Of a DNA stretch of 64,000 nucleotides, positions 24,360 to 38,700 are shown one piece after another. The stretch is taken from assembly GCA_037953625.1 (NCBI GenBank), contig CM075656.1:60531001-60595000 (forward strand), given 5' to 3'. Under the pieces are notes generated by a model that made no database searches, was not told where the DNA came from, and saw nothing but the letters and a program-made list of their open reading frames with translations. Numbering within the stretch: the stretch's first letter is position 1; each line of letters opens with the position of its first letter. This DNA is from Crotalaria pallida. Lineage: Eukaryota; Streptophyta; Magnoliopsida; Fabales; Fabaceae. The translations under genes and the position numbers were made by a program.

Positions 24360-27300
24360 CAATCCAAAACATTGCTTGGTACCCCAAGGGACGTAGAGGG
24401 TGTAACATGAGTCCTTGGAGGTTCTAACAAGTGTAGAATGGTTATGAGAGTATTCTAAAGACTTAGAATAGTCTAGGAATGTGTATTTCGACATATAAGA
24501 ACTATTTGAACAATCCAAAACATTGCTTGGTACCCCAAGGGACGTAGAGGGTGTAGCATGAGTCCTTGGAGGTTCTAACAAGTGTAGAATGGTTATGAGA
24601 GTATTCTAAAGGCTTAGAATGGTCTAGGAATGTGATTAGGACTTAGAAGAACCATTAGAATGATCCTCAACATTGCTTGGTACCCCAAGGGACGGAGAGG
24701 GTGTAACATGAGTCCTTGGAGGTTCTAACAAGTGTAGAATGGTTATGAGAGTATTCTAAAGGCTTAGAATGGTCTAGGAATGTGATTAGGACTTAGAAGA
24801 ACCATTAGAATGATCCTAAACATTGCTTGGTACCCCAAGGGACGGAGAGGGTGTAACATGAGTCCTTGGAGGTTCTAACAAGTGTAGAATGGTTATGAGA
24901 GTATTCTAAAGACTTAGAATGGTCTAGGAATGTGTATTTTGACATATAAGAACCATTTGAACAATCCAAAACATTGCTTGGTACCCCAAGGGACGTAGAG
25001 GGTGTAGCATGAGTCCTTGGAGGTTCTAACAAGTGTAGAATGGTTATGAGAGTATTCTAAAGACTTAGAATGGTCTAGGAATGTGTATTTTGACATATAA
25101 GAACCATTTGAGCAATCCAAAACATTGCTTGGTACCCCAAGGGACGTAGAGGGTGTAGCATGAGTCCTTGGAGGTTCTAACAAGTGTAGAATGGTTATGA
25201 GAGTATTCTAAAGGCTTAGAATGGTCTAGGAATGTGTATAAGGACTTATAAGAACCATTAGAATGATCCTAATCATTGCTTGGTACCCCAAGGGACGCAG
25301 AGGGTGTAGCATGAGTCCTTGGAGGTTCTAACAAGTGTAGAATGGTTAAGAGAATATTCTAAAGGCTTAGAATGGTCTAGGAATGTGTATTAGGACTTAG
25401 AAGAACCATTAGAATGATCCTAAACATTGCTTGGTACCCCAAGGGACGTAGAGGGTGTAACATGAGTCCTTGGAGGTTCTAACAAGTGTAGAATGGTTAT
25501 GAGAGTATTCTAAAGACTTAGAATGGTCTAGGAATGTGTATTTTGACATATAAGAACCATTTGAACAATCCAAAACATTGCTTGGTACCCCAAGGGACGT
25601 TGAGGGTGTAGCATGAGTTCTTGGAGGTTCTAACAAGTGTATAATGGTTATGAGAGTATTCTAAAGGCTTAGAATGGTCTAGGAATGTGTATAAGGACTT
25701 AGAAGAACCATTAGAATGATCCTAATCATTGCTTGGTACCCCAAGGGACGTAGAGGGTGTAACATGAGTCCTTGGAGGTTCTAACAAGTGTAGAATGGTT
25801 ATGAGAGTATTCTAAAGACTTAGAATGGTCTAGGAATGTGTATAAGGACTTATAAGAACCATTAGAATGATCCTAATCATTGCTTGGTACCCCAAGGGAC
25901 GCAGAGGGTGTAGCATGAGTCCTTGGAGGTTCTAACAAGTGTAGAATGGTTAAGAGAATATTTTAAAGGCTTAGAATGGTCTAGGAATGTGTATTAGGAC
26001 TTAGAAGAACCATTAGAATGATCCTAAACATTGCTTGGTACCCCAAGGGACGTAGAGGGTGTAACATGAGTCCTTGGAGGTTCTAACAAGTGTAGAATGG
26101 TTATGAGAGTATTCTAAAGGCTTAGAATGGTCTAGGAATGTGATTAGGACTTAGAAGAACCATTAGAATGATCCTAAACATTGCTTGGTACCCCAAGGGA
26201 CGGAGAGGGTGTAACATGAGTCCTTGGAGGTTCTAACAAGTGTAGAATGGTTATGAGAGTATTCTAAAGACTTAGAATGGTCTAGGAATGTGTATTTTGA
26301 CATATAAGAACCATTTGAACAATCCAAAACATTGCTTGGTACCCCAAGGGACGTAGAGGGTGTAGCATGAGTCCTTGGAGGTTCTAACAAGTGTAGAATG
26401 GTTATGAGAGTATTCTAAAGACTTAGAATAGTCTAGGAATGTGTATTTCGACATATAAGAACTATTTGAACAATCCAAAACATTGCTTGGTACCCCAAGG
26501 GACGTAGAGGGTGTAGCATGAGTCCTTGGAGGTTCTAACAAGTGTAGAATGGTTATGAGAGTATTCTAAAGGCTTAGAATGGTCTAGGAATGTGATTAGG
26601 ACTTAGAAGAACCATTAGAATGATCCTCAACATTGCTTGGTACCCCAAGGGACGGAGAGGGTGTAACATGAGTCCTTGGAGGTTCTAACAAGTGTAGAAT
26701 GGTTATGAGAGTATTCTAAAGGCTTAGAATGGTCTAGGAATGTGATTAGGACTTAGAAGAACCATTAGAATGATCCTAAACATTGCTTGGTACCCCAAGG
26801 GACGGAGAGGGTGTAACATGAGTCCTTGGAGGTTCTAACAAGTGTAGAATGGTTATGAGAGTATTCTAAAGACTTAGAATGGTCTAGGAATGTGTATTTT
26901 GACATATAAGAACCATTTGAACAATCCAAAACATTGCTTGGTACCCCAAGGGACGTAGAGGGTGTAGCATGAGTCCTTGGAGGTTCTAACAAGTGTAGAA
27001 TGGTTATGAGAGTATTCTAAAGACTTAGAATGGTCTAGGAATGTGTATTTTGACATATAAGAACCATTTGAGCAATCCAAAACATTGCTTGGTACCCCAA
27101 GGGACGTAGAGGGTGTAGCATGAGTCCTTGGAGGTTCTAACAAGTGTAGAATGGTTATGAGAGTATTCTAAAGGCTTAGAATGGTCTAGGAATGTGTATA
27201 AGGACTTATAAGAACCATTAGAATGATCCTAATCATTGCTTGGTACCCCAAGGGACGCAGAGGGTGTAGCATGAGTCCTTGGAGGTTCTAACAAGTGTAG

Positions 27301-28070
27301 AATGGTTAAGAGAATATTCTAAAGGCTTAGAATGGTCTAGGAATGTGTATTAGGACTTAGAAGAACCATTAGAATGATCCTAAACATTGCTTGGTACCCC
27401 AAGGGACGTAGAGGGTGTAACATGAGTCCTTGGAGGTTCTAACAAGTGTAGAATGGTTATGAGAGTATTCTAAAGACTTAGAATGGTCTAGGAATGTGTA
27501 TTTTGACATATAAGAACCATTTGAACAATCCAAAACATTGCTTGGTACCCCAAGGGACGTTGAGGGTGTAGCATGAGTTCTTGGAGGTTCTAACAAGTGT
27601 ATAATGGTTATGAGAGTATTCTAAAGGCTTAGAATGGTCTAGGAATGTGTATAAGGACTTAGAAGAACCATTAGAATGATCCTAATCATTGCTTGGTACC
27701 CCAAGGGACGTAGAGGGTGTAACATGAGTCCTTGGAGGTTCTAACAAGTGTAGAATGGTTATGAGAGTATTCTAAAGACTTAGAATGGTCTAGGAATGTG
27801 TATAAGGACTTATAAGAACCATTAGAATGATCCTAATCATTGCTTGGTACCCCAAGGGACGCAGAGGGTGTAGCATGAGTCCTTGGAGGTTCTAACAAGT
27901 GTAGAATGGTTAAGAGAATATTTTAAAGGCTTAGAATGGTCTAGGAATGTGTATTAGGACTTAGAAGAACCATTAGAATGATCCTAAACATTGCTTGGTA
28001 CCCCAAGGGACGTAGAGGGTGTAACATGAGTCCTTGGAGGTTCTAACAAGTGTAGAATGGTTATGAGAGT
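24360..28070 (+). repeat. Overlapping tandem duplication, 1960-bp offset
   Basis: About 24360-26110 recurs at about 26320-28070. Markers are AATAGTCTAGG (about 24467 and 26427), TCCTCAACATTG (24665 and 26625), GAGCAATCC (about 25110 and 27070), GACGTTGAGGG with GAGTTCTTGG, and AATATTTTAAAGG. The period equals that of the preceding duplication but the monomer order inside the unit differs, so it is a separate event. Boundaries are approximate. Confidence 0.85.
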
Positions 28071-28869
28071 ATTCTAAAGACTTAGAATGGTCTAGGAATG
28101 TGTATTTCGACATATAAGAACTATTTGAACAATCCAAAACATTGCTTGGTACCCCAATGGACGTAGAGGGTGTAGCATGAGTCCTTGGAGGTTCTAACAA
28201 GTGTAGAATGGTTATGAGAGTATTCTAAAGGCTTAGAATGGTCTAGGAATGTGATTAGGACTTAGAAGAACCATTAGAATGATCCTAAACATTGCTTGGT
28301 ACCCCAAGGGACGGAGAGGGTGTAACATGAGTCCTTGGAGGTTCTAACAAGTGTAGAATGGTTATGAGAGTATTCTAAAGGCTTAGAATGGTCTAGGAAT
28401 GTGATTAGGACTTAGAAGAACCATTAGAATGATCCTAAACATTGCTTGGTACCCCACGGGACGGAGAGGGTGTAACATGAGTCCTTGGAGGTTCTAACAA
28501 GTGTATAATGGTTATGAGAGTATTCTAAAGACTTAGAATGGTCTAGGAATGTGTATTTTGACATATAAGAACCATTTGAACAATCCAAAACATTGCTTGG
28601 TACCCCAAGGGACGTAGAGGGTGTAGCATGAGTCCTTGGAGGTTCTAACAAGTGTATAATGGTTATGAGAGTATTCTAAAGGCTTAGAATGGTCTAGGAA
28701 TGTGTATAAGGACTTAGAAGAACCATTAGAATGATCCTAATCATTGCTTGGTACCCCAAGGGACGTAGAGGGTGTAACATGAGTCCTTGGAGGTTCTAAC
28801 AAGTGTAGAATGGTTATGAGAGTATTCTAAAGACTGAGAATGGTCTAGGAATGTGTATTAGGACTTATA

Positions 28870-31800
28870 AGAACCATTAGAATGATCCTAAACATTGCTT
28901 GGTACCCCAAGGGACGTAGAGGGTGTAACATGAGTCCTTGGAGGTTCTAACAAGTGTAGAATGGTTATGAGAGTATTCTAAAGACTTAGAATGGTCTAGG
29001 AATGTGTATTTTGACATATAAGAACCATTTGAACAATCCAAAACATTGCTTGGTACCCCAAGGGACGTTGAGGGTGTAGCATGAGTTCTTGGAGGTTCTA
29101 ACAAGTGTATAATGGTTATGAGAGTATTCTAAAGGCTTAGAATGGTCTAGGAATGTGTATAAGGACTTAGAAGAACCATTAGAATGATCCTAATCATTGC
29201 TTGGTACCCCAAGGGACGTAGAGGGTGTAACATGAGTCCTTGGAGGTTCTAACAAGTGTAGAATGGTTATGAGAGTATTCTAAAGACTTAGAATGGTCTA
29301 GGAATGTGTATAAGGACTTATAAGAACCATTAGAATGATCCTAATCATTGCTTGGTACCCCAAGGGACGCAGAGGGTGTAGCATGAGTCCTTGGAGGTTC
29401 TAACAAGTGTAGAATGGTTAAGAGAATATTTTAAAGGCTTAGAATGGTCTAGGAATGTGTATTAGGACTTAGAAGAACCATTAGAATGATCCTAATCATT
29501 GCTTGGTACCCCAAGGGACGTAGAGGGTGTAACATGAGTCCTTGGAGGTTCTAACAAGTGTAGAATGGTTATGAGAGTATTCTAAAGACTGAGAATGGTC
29601 TAGGAATGTGTATTAGGACTTATAAGAACCATTAGAATGATCCTAAACATTGCTTGGTACCCCAAGGGACGTAGAGGGTGTAACATGAGTCCTTGGAGGT
29701 TCTAACAAGTGTAGAATGGTTATGAGAGTATTCTAAAGACTTAGAATGGTCTAGGAATGTGTATTTTGACATATAAGAACCATTTGAACAATCCAAAACA
29801 TTGCTTGGTACCCCAAGGGACGTAGAGGGTGTAGCATGAGTCCTTGGAGGTTCTAACAAGTGTAGAATGGTTATGAGAGTATTCTAAAGACTTAGAATGG
29901 TCTAGGAATGTGTATTTTGACATATAAGAACCATTTGAACAATCCAAAACATTGCTTGGTACCCCAAGGGACGTAGAGGGTGTAGCATGAGTCCTTGGAG
30001 GTTCTAACAAGTGTAGAATGGTTATGAGAGTATTCTAAAGGCTTAGAATGGTCTAGGAATGTGTATAAGGACTTATAAGAACCATTAGAATGATCCTAAT
30101 CATTGCTTGGTACCCCAAGGGACGCAGAGGGTGTAGCATGAGTCCTTGGAGGTTCTAACAAGTGTAGAATGGTTAAGAGAATATTCTAAAGGCTTAGAAT
30201 GGTCTAGGAATGTGTATTAGGACTTAGAAGAACCATTAGAATGATCCTAAACATTGCTTGGTACCCCAAGGGACGTAGAGGGTGTAACATGAGTCCTTGG
30301 AGGTTCTAACAAGTGTAGAATGGTTATGAGAGTATTCTAAAGACTTAGAATGGTCTAGGAATGTGTATTTTGACATATAAGAACCATTTGAACAATCCAA
30401 AACATTGCTTGGTACCCCAAGGGACGTTGAGGGTGTAGCATGAGTTCTTGGAGGTTCTAACAAGTGTATAATGGTTATGAGAGTATTCTAAAGGCTTAGA
30501 ATGGTCTAGGAATGTGTATAAGGACTTAGAAGAACCATTAGAATGATCCTAATCATTGCTTGGTACCCCAAGGGACGTAGAGGGTGTAACATGAGTCCTT
30601 GGAGGTTCTAACAAGTGTAGAATGGTTATGAGAGTATTCTAAAGACTTAGAATGGTCTAGGAATGTGTATAAGGACTTATAAGAACCATTAGAATGATCC
30701 TAATCATTGCTTGGTACCCCAAGGGACGCAGAGGGTGTAGCATGAGTCCTTGGAGGTTCTAACAAGTGTAGAATGGTTAAGAGAATATTTTAAAGGCTTA
30801 GAATGGTCTAGGAATGTGTATTAGGACTTAGAAGAACCATTAGAATGATCCTAAACATTGCTTGGTACCCCAAGGGACGTAGAGGGTGTAACATGAGTCC
30901 TTGGAGGTTCTAACAAGTGTAGAATGGTTATGAGAGTATTCTAAAGACTTAGAATGGTCTAGGAATGTGTATTTTGACATATAAGAACCATTTGAACAAT
31001 CCAAAACATTGCTTGGTACCCCAAGGGACGTTGAGGGTGTAGCATGAGTTCTTGGAGGTTCTAACAAGTGTATAATGGTTATGAGAGTATTCTAAAGGCT
31101 TAGAATGGTCTAGGAATGTGTATAAGGACTTAGAAGAACCATTAGAATGATCCTAATCATTGCTTGGTACCCCAAGGGACGTAGAGGGTGTAACATGAGT
31201 CCTTGGAGGTTCTAACAAGTGTAGAATGGTTATGAGAGTATTCTAAAGACTTAGAATGGTCTAGGAATGTGTATAAGGACTTATAAGAACCATTAGAATG
31301 ATCCTAATCATTGCTTGGTACCCCAAGGGACGCAGAGGGTGTAGCATGAGTCCTTGGAGGTTCTAACAAGTGTAGAATGGTTAAGAGAATATTTTAAAGG
31401 CTTAGAATGGTCTAGGAATGTGTATTAGGACTTAGAAGAACCATTAGAATGATCCTAAACATTGCTTGGTACCCCAAGGGACGTAGAGGGTGTAACATGA
31501 GTCCTTGGAGGTTCTAACAAGTGTAGAATGGTTATGAGAGTATTCTAAAGACTTAGAATGGTCTAGGAATGTGTATTTTGACATATAAGAACCATTTGAA
31601 CAATCCAAAACATTGCTTGGTACCCCAAGGGACGTTGAGGGTGTAGCATGAGTTCTTGGAGGTTCTAACAAGTGTATAATGGTTATGAGAGTATTCTAAA
31701 GGCTTAGAATGGTCTAGGAATGTGTATAAGGACTTAGAAGAACCATTAGAATGATCCTAATCATTGCTTGGTACCCCAAGGGACGTAGAGGGTGTAACAT

Positions 31801-34290
31801 GAGTCCTTGGAGGTTCTAACAAGTGTAGAATGGTTATGAGAGTATTCTAAAGACTTAGAATGGTCTAGGAATGTGTATAAGGACTTATAAGAACCATTAG
31901 AATGATCCTAATCATTGCTTGGTACCCCAAGGGACGCAGAGGGTGTAGCATGAGTCCTTGGAGGTTCTAACAAGTGTAGAATGGTTAAGAGAATATTTTA
32001 AAGGCTTAGAATGGTCTAGGAATGTGTATTAGGACTTAGAAGAACCATTAGAATGATCCTAATCATTGCTTGGTACCCCAAGGGACGCAGAGGGTGTAGC
32101 ATGAGTCCTTGGAGGTTCTAACAAGTGTAGAATGGTTAAGAGAATATTTTAAAGGCTTAGAATGGTCTAGGAATGTGTATTAGGACTTAGAAGAACCATT
32201 AGAATGATCCTAAACATTGCTTGGTACCCCAAGGGACGTAGAGGGTGTAACATGAGTCCTTGGAGGTTCTAACAAGTGTAGAATGGTTATGAGAGTATTC
32301 TAAAGACTTAGAATGGTCTAGGAATGTGTATTTTGACATATAAGAACCATTTGAACAATCCAAAACATTGCTTGGTACCCCAAGGGACGTTGAGGGTGTA
32401 GCATGAGTTCTTGGAGGTTCTAACAAGTGTATAATGGTTATGAGAGTATTCTAAAGGCTTAGAATGGTCTAGGAATGTGTATAAGGACTTAGAAGAACCA
32501 TTAGAATGATCCTAATCATTGCTTGGTACCCCAAGGGACGTAGAGGGTGTAACATGAGTCCTTGGAGGTTCTAACAAGTGTAGAATGGTTATGAGAGTAT
32601 TCTAAAGACTTAGAATGGTCTAGGAATGTGTATAAGGACTTATAAGAACCATTAGAATGATCCTAATCATTGCTTGGTACCCCAAGGGACGCAGAGGGTG
32701 TAGCATGAGTCCTTGGAGGTTCTAACAAGTGTAGAATGGTTAAGAGAATATTTTAAAGGCTTAGAATGGTCTAGGAATGTGTATTAGGACTTAGAAGAAC
32801 CATTAGAATGATCCTAATCATTGCTTGGTACCCCAAGGGACGTAGAGGGTGTAACATGAGTCCTTGGAGGTTCTAACAAGTGTAGAATGGTTATGAGAGT
32901 ATTCTAAAGACTGAGAATGGTCTAGGAATGTGTATTAGGACTTATAAGAACCATTAGAATGATCCTAAACATTGCTTGGTACCCCAAGGGACGTAGAGGG
33001 TGTAACATGAGTCCTTGGAGGTTCTAACAAGTGTAGAATGGTTATGAGAGTATTCTAAAGACTTAGAATGGTCTAGGAATGTGTATTTTGACATATAAGA
33101 ACCATTTGAACAATCCAAAACATTGCTTGGTACCCCAAGGGACGTAGAGGGTGTAGCATGAGTCCTTGGAGGTTCTAACAAGTGTAGAATGGTTATGAGA
33201 GTATTCTAAAGACTTAGAATGGTCTAGGAATGTGTATTTTGACATATAAGAACCATTTGAACAATCCAAAACATTGCTTGGTACCCCAAGGGACGTAGAG
33301 GGTGTAGCATGAGTCCTTGGAGGTTCTAACAAGTGTAGAATGGTTATGAGAGTATTCTAAAGGCTTAGAATGGTCTAGGAATGTGTATAAGGACTTATAA
33401 GAACCATTAGAATGATCCTAATCATTGCTTGGTACCCCAAGGGACGCAGAGGGTGTAGCATGAGTCCTTGGAGGTTCTAACAAGTGTAGAATGGTTAAGA
33501 GAATATTCTAAAGGCTTAGAATGGTCTAGGAATGTGTATTAGGACTTAGAAGAACCATTAGAATGATCCTAAACATTGCTTGGTACCCCAAGGGACGTAG
33601 AGGGTGTAACATGAGTCCTTGGAGGTTCTAACAAGTGTAGAATGGTTATGAGAGTATTCTAAAGACTTAGAATGGTCTAGGAATGTGTATTTTGACATAT
33701 AAGAACCATTTGAACAATCCAAAACATTGCTTGGTACCCCAAGGGACGTTGAGGGTGTAGCATGAGTTCTTGGAGGTTCTAACAAGTGTATAATGGTTAT
33801 GAGAGTATTCTAAAGGCTTAGAATGGTCTAGGAATGTGTATAAGGACTTAGAAGAACCATTAGAATGATCCTAATCATTGCTTGGTACCCCAAGGGACGT
33901 AGAGGGTGTAACATGAGTCCTTGGAGGTTCTAACAAGTGTAGAATGGTTATGAGAGTATTCTAAAGACTTAGAATGGTCTAGGAATGTGTATAAGGACTT
34001 ATAAGAACCATTAGAATGATCCTAATCATTGCTTGGTACCCCAAGGGACGCAGAGGGTGTAGCATGAGTCCTTGGAGGTTCTAACAAGTGTAGAATGGTT
34101 AAGAGAATATTTTAAAGGCTTAGAATGGTCTAGGAATGTGTATTAGGACTTAGAAGAACCATTAGAATGATCCTAAACATTGCTTGGTACCCCAAGGGAC
34201 GTAGAGGGTGTAACATGAGTCCTTGGAGGTTCTAACAAGTGTAGAATGGTTATGAGAGTATTCTAAAGACTTAGAATGGTCTAGGAATGT
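28870..34290 (+). repeat. Segment duplicated at 3322-bp offset (22 monomers)
   Basis: About 28870-30968 recurs at about 32192-34290. The shared monomer order is T1, T4 (GACGTTGAGGG), T2, T2 (GACGCAG, AATATTTT), T2 (AAAGACTGAG), T1, T4, T4, T2, T1, T4, T2, T2, T1. The copies part at ATTTTGACATATAAG (about 30970) against ATTTCGACATATAAG (about 34292). Confidence 0.85.
30232..32798 (+). repeat. 4-mer HOR array, 604-bp period (T1-T4-T2-T2)
   Basis: Four-monomer units begin at 30232, 30836, 31440 and 32195. Each contains T1, T4 with GACGTTGAGGG and GAGTTCTTGG, T2 with GACGTAG, and T2 with GACGCAG and AATATTTTAAAGG. The third unit is followed by one extra copy of its last monomer (32044-32194), so the next offset is 755 bp. 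Isolated single units of the same order begin at 25405, 27365, 28873 and 33554. Confidence 0.9.
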
Positions 34291-35799
34291 GTATTTCGAC
34301 ATATAAGAACTATTTGAACAATCCAAAACATTGCTTGGTACCCCAATGGACGTAGAGGGTGTAGCATGAGTCCTTGGAGGTTCTAACAAGTGTAGAATGG
34401 TTATGAGAGTATTCTAAAGGCTTAGAATGGTCTAGGAATGTGATTAGGACTTAGAAGAACCATTAGAATGATCCTAAACATTGCTTGGTACCCCAAGGGA
34501 CGGAGAGGGTGTAACATGAGTCCTTGGAGGTTCTAACAAGTGTAGAATGGTTATGAGAGTATTCTAAAGGCTTAGAATGGTCTAGGAATGTGATTAGGAC
34601 TTAGAAGAACCATTAGAATGATCCTAAACATTGCTTGGTACCCCACGGGACGGAGAGGGTGTAACATGAGTCCTTGGAGGTTCTAACAAGTGTATAATGG
34701 TTATGAGAGTATTCTAAAGACTTAGAATGGTCTAGGAATGTGTATTTTGACATATAAGAACCATTTGAACAATCCAAAACATTGCTTGGTACCCCAAGGG
34801 ACGTAGAGGGTGTAGCATGAGTCCTTGGAGGTTCTAACAAGTGTATAATGGTTATGAGAGTATTCTAAAGGCTTAGAATGGTCTAGGAATGTGTATAAGG
34901 ACTTAGAAGAACCATTAGAATGATCCTAATCATTGCTTGGTACCCCAAGGGACGTAGAGGGTGTAACATGAGTCCTTGGAGGTTCTAACAAGTGTAGAAT
35001 GGTTATGAGAGTATTCTAAAGACTGAGAATGGTCTAGGAATGTGTATTAGGACTTATAAGAACCATTAGAATGATCCTAAACATTGCTTGGTACCCCAAG
35101 GGACGTAGAGGGTGTAACATGAGTCCTTGGAGGTTCTAACAAGTGTAGAATGGTTATGAGAGTATTCTAAAGACTTAGAATGGTCTAGGAATGTGTATTT
35201 CGACATATAAGAACTATTTGAACAATCCAAAACATTGCTTGGTACCCCAAGGGACGTAGAGGGTGTAACATGAGTCCTTGGAGGTTCTAACAAGTGTAGA
35301 ATGGTTATGAGAGTATTCTAAAGACTTAGAATAGTCTAGGAATGTGTATTTCGACATATAAGAACTATTTGAACAATCCAAAACATTGCTTGGTACCCCA
35401 AGGGACGTAGAGGGTGTAGCATGAGTCCTTGGAGGTTCTAACAAGTGTAGAATGGTTATGAGAGTATTCTAAAGGCTTAGAATGGTCTAGGAATGTGATT
35501 AGGACTTAGAAGAACCATTAGAATGATCCTCAACATTGCTTGGTACCCCAAGGGATGGAGAGGGTGTAACATGAGTCCTTGGAGGTTCTAACAAGTGTAG
35601 AATGGTTATGAGAGTATTCTAAAGGCTTAGAATGGTCTAGGAATGTGTATAAGGACTTATAAGAACCATTAGAATGATCCTAATCATTGCTTGGTACCCC
35701 AAGGGACGCAGAGGGTGTAGCATGAGTCCTTGGAGGTTCTAACAAGTGTAGAATGGTTAAGAGAATATTCTAAAGGCTTAGAATGGTCTAGGAATGTGT

Positions 35800-38700
35800 A
35801 TTAGGACTTAGAAGAACCATTAGAATGATCCTAAACATTGCTTGGTACCCCAAGGGACGTAGAGGGTGTAACATGAGTCCTTGGAGGTTCTAACAAGTGT
35901 AGAATGGTTATGAGAGTATTCTAAAGACTTAGAATGGTCTAGGAATGTGTATTTTGACATATAAGAACCATTTGAACAATCCAAAACATTGCTTGGTACC
36001 CCAAGGGACGTTGAGGGTGTAGCATGAGTTCTTGGAGGTTCTAACAAGTGTATAATGGTTATGAGAGTATTCTAAAGGCTTAGAATGGTCTAGGAATGTG
36101 TATAAGGACTTAGAAGAACCATTAGAATGATCCTAATCATTGCTTGGTACCCCAAGGGACGTAGAGGGTGTAACATGAGTCCTTGGAGGTTCTAACAAGT
36201 GTAGAATGGTTATGAGAGTATTCTAAAGACTGAGAATGGTCTAGGAATGTGTATTAGGACTTATAAGAACCATTAGTATGATCCTAAACAATTCTTGGTA
36301 CCCCAAGGGACGCAGAGGGTGTAGCATGAGTCCTTGGAGGTTCTAACAAGTGTAGAATGGTTATGAGAGTATTCTAAAGGCTTAGAATGGTCTAGGAATG
36401 TGTATAAGGACTTATGAGAACCATTAGAATGATCCTAATCATTGCTTGGTACCCCAAGGGACGCAGAGGGTGTAGCATGAGTCCTTGGAGGTTTTAACAA
36501 GTGTAGAATGGTTAAGAGAATATTCTAAAGGCTTAGAATGGTCTAGGAATGTGTATTAGGACTTAGAAGAACCATTAGAATGATCCTAAACATTGCTTGG
36601 TACCCCAAGGGACGTAGAGGGTGTAACATGAGTCCTTGGAGGTTCTAACAAGTGTAGAATGGTTATGAGAGTATTCTAAAGACTTAGAATGGTCTAGGAA
36701 TGTGTATTTTGACATATAAGAACTATTTGAACAATCCAAAACATTGCTTGGTACCCCAAGGGACGTAGAGGGTGTAGCATGAGTCCTTGGAGGTTCTAAC
36801 AAGTGTAGAATGGTTATGAGAGTATTCTAAAGGCTTAGAATGGTCTAGGAATGTGATTAGGACTTAGAAGAACCATTAGAATGATCCTAAACATTGCTTG
36901 GTACCCCAAGGGACGTAGAGGGTGTAACATGAGTCCTTGGAGGTTCTAACAAGTGTAGAATGGTTATGAGAGTATTCTAAAGACTTATAATGGTCTAGGA
37001 ATGTGTATAAGGACTTATAAGAACCATTAGAATGATCCTAATCATTGCTTGGTACCCCAAGGGACGCAGAGGGTGTAGCATGAGTCCTTGGAGGTTCTAA
37101 CAAGTGTAGAATGGTTAAGAGAATATTTTAAAGGCTTAGAATGGTCTAGGAATGTGTATTAGGACTTAGAAGAACCATTAGAATGATCCTAAACATTGCT
37201 TGGTACCCCAAGGGACGTAGAGGGTGTAACATGAGTCCTTGGAGGTTCTAACAAGTGTAGAATGGTTATGAGAGTATTCTAAAGACTTAGAATGGTCTAG
37301 GAATGTGTATTTCGACATATAAGAACTATTTGAACAATCCAAAACATTGCTTGGTACCCCAAGGGACGTAGAGGGTGTAGCATGAGTCCTTGGAGGTTCT
37401 AACAAGTGTAGAATGGTTATGAGAGTATTCTAAAGGCTTAGAATGGTCTAGGAATGTGATTAGGACTTAGAAGAACCATTAGAATGATCCTAAACATTGC
37501 TTGGTACCCCAAGGGACGGAGAGGGTGTAACATGAGTCCTTGGAGGTTCTAACAAGTGTAGAATGGTTATGAGAGTATTCTAAAGGCTTAGAATGGTCTA
37601 GGAATGTGATTAGGACTTAGAAGAACCATTAGAATGATCCTAAACATTGCTTGGTACCCCACGGGACGGAGAGGGTGTAACATGAGTCCTTGGAGGTTCT
37701 AACAAGTGTATAATGGTTATGAGAGTATTCTAAAGACTTAGAATGGTCTAGGAATGTGTATTAGGACTTATAAGAACCATTAGAATGATCCTAATCATTG
37801 CTTGGTACCCCAAGGGACGGAGAGGGTGTAACATGAGTCCTTGGAGGTTCTAACAAGTGTAGAATGGTTATGAGAGTATTCTAAAGGCTTAGAATGGTCT
37901 AGGAATGTGATTAGGACTTAGAAGAACCATTAGAATGATCCTAAACATTGCTTGGTACCCCAAGGGACGTAGAGGGTGTAACATGAGTCCTTGGAGGTTC
38001 TAACAAGTGTAGAATGGTTATGAGAGTATTCTAAAGACTTAGAATGGTCTAGGAATGTGTATTTTGACATATAAGAACCATTTGAACAATCCAAAACATT
38101 GCTTGGTACCCCAAGGGACGTTGAGGGTGTAGCATGAGTTCTTGGAGGTTCTAACAAGTGTATAATGGTTATGAGAGTATTCTAAAGGCTTAGAATGGTC
38201 TAGGAATGTGTATAAGGACTTAGAAGAACCATTAGAATGATCCTAATCATTGCTTGGTACCCCAAGGGACGTAGAGGGTGTAACATGAGTCCTTGGAGGT
38301 TCTAACAAGTGTAGAATGGTTATGAGAGTATTCTAAAGACTGAGAATGGTCTAGGAATGTGTATTAGGACTTATAAGAACCATTAGTATGATCCTAAACA
38401 ATTCTTGGTACCCCAAGGGACGCAGAGGGTGTAGCATGAGTCCTTGGAGGTTCTAACAAGTGTAGAATGGTTATGAGAGTATTCTAAAGGCTTAGAATGG
38501 TCTAGGAATGTGTATAAGGACTTATGAGAACCATTAGAATGATCCTAATCATTGCTTGGTACCCCAAGGGACGCAGAGGGTGTAGCATGAGTCCTTGGAG
38601 GTTTTAACAAGTGTAGAATGGTTAAGAGAATATTCTAAAGGCTTAGAATGGTCTAGGAATGTGTATTAGGACTTAGAAGAACCATTAGAATGATCCTAAA

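Larger units (their letters stand above)
27080..35180 (+). repeat. Segment duplicated at 6189-bp offset
   Basis: About 27080-28990 recurs at about 33270-35180. The diagnostic markers are a T4 monomer with CCCCAATGGACG (28152 and 34341), then CCCCACGGGACGGAG (28452 and 34641), then TGTATAATGG with AAAGACTGAG. The intervening region contains the 4-mer array and one side of the 3322-bp duplication. Boundaries are approximate. Confidence 0.85.
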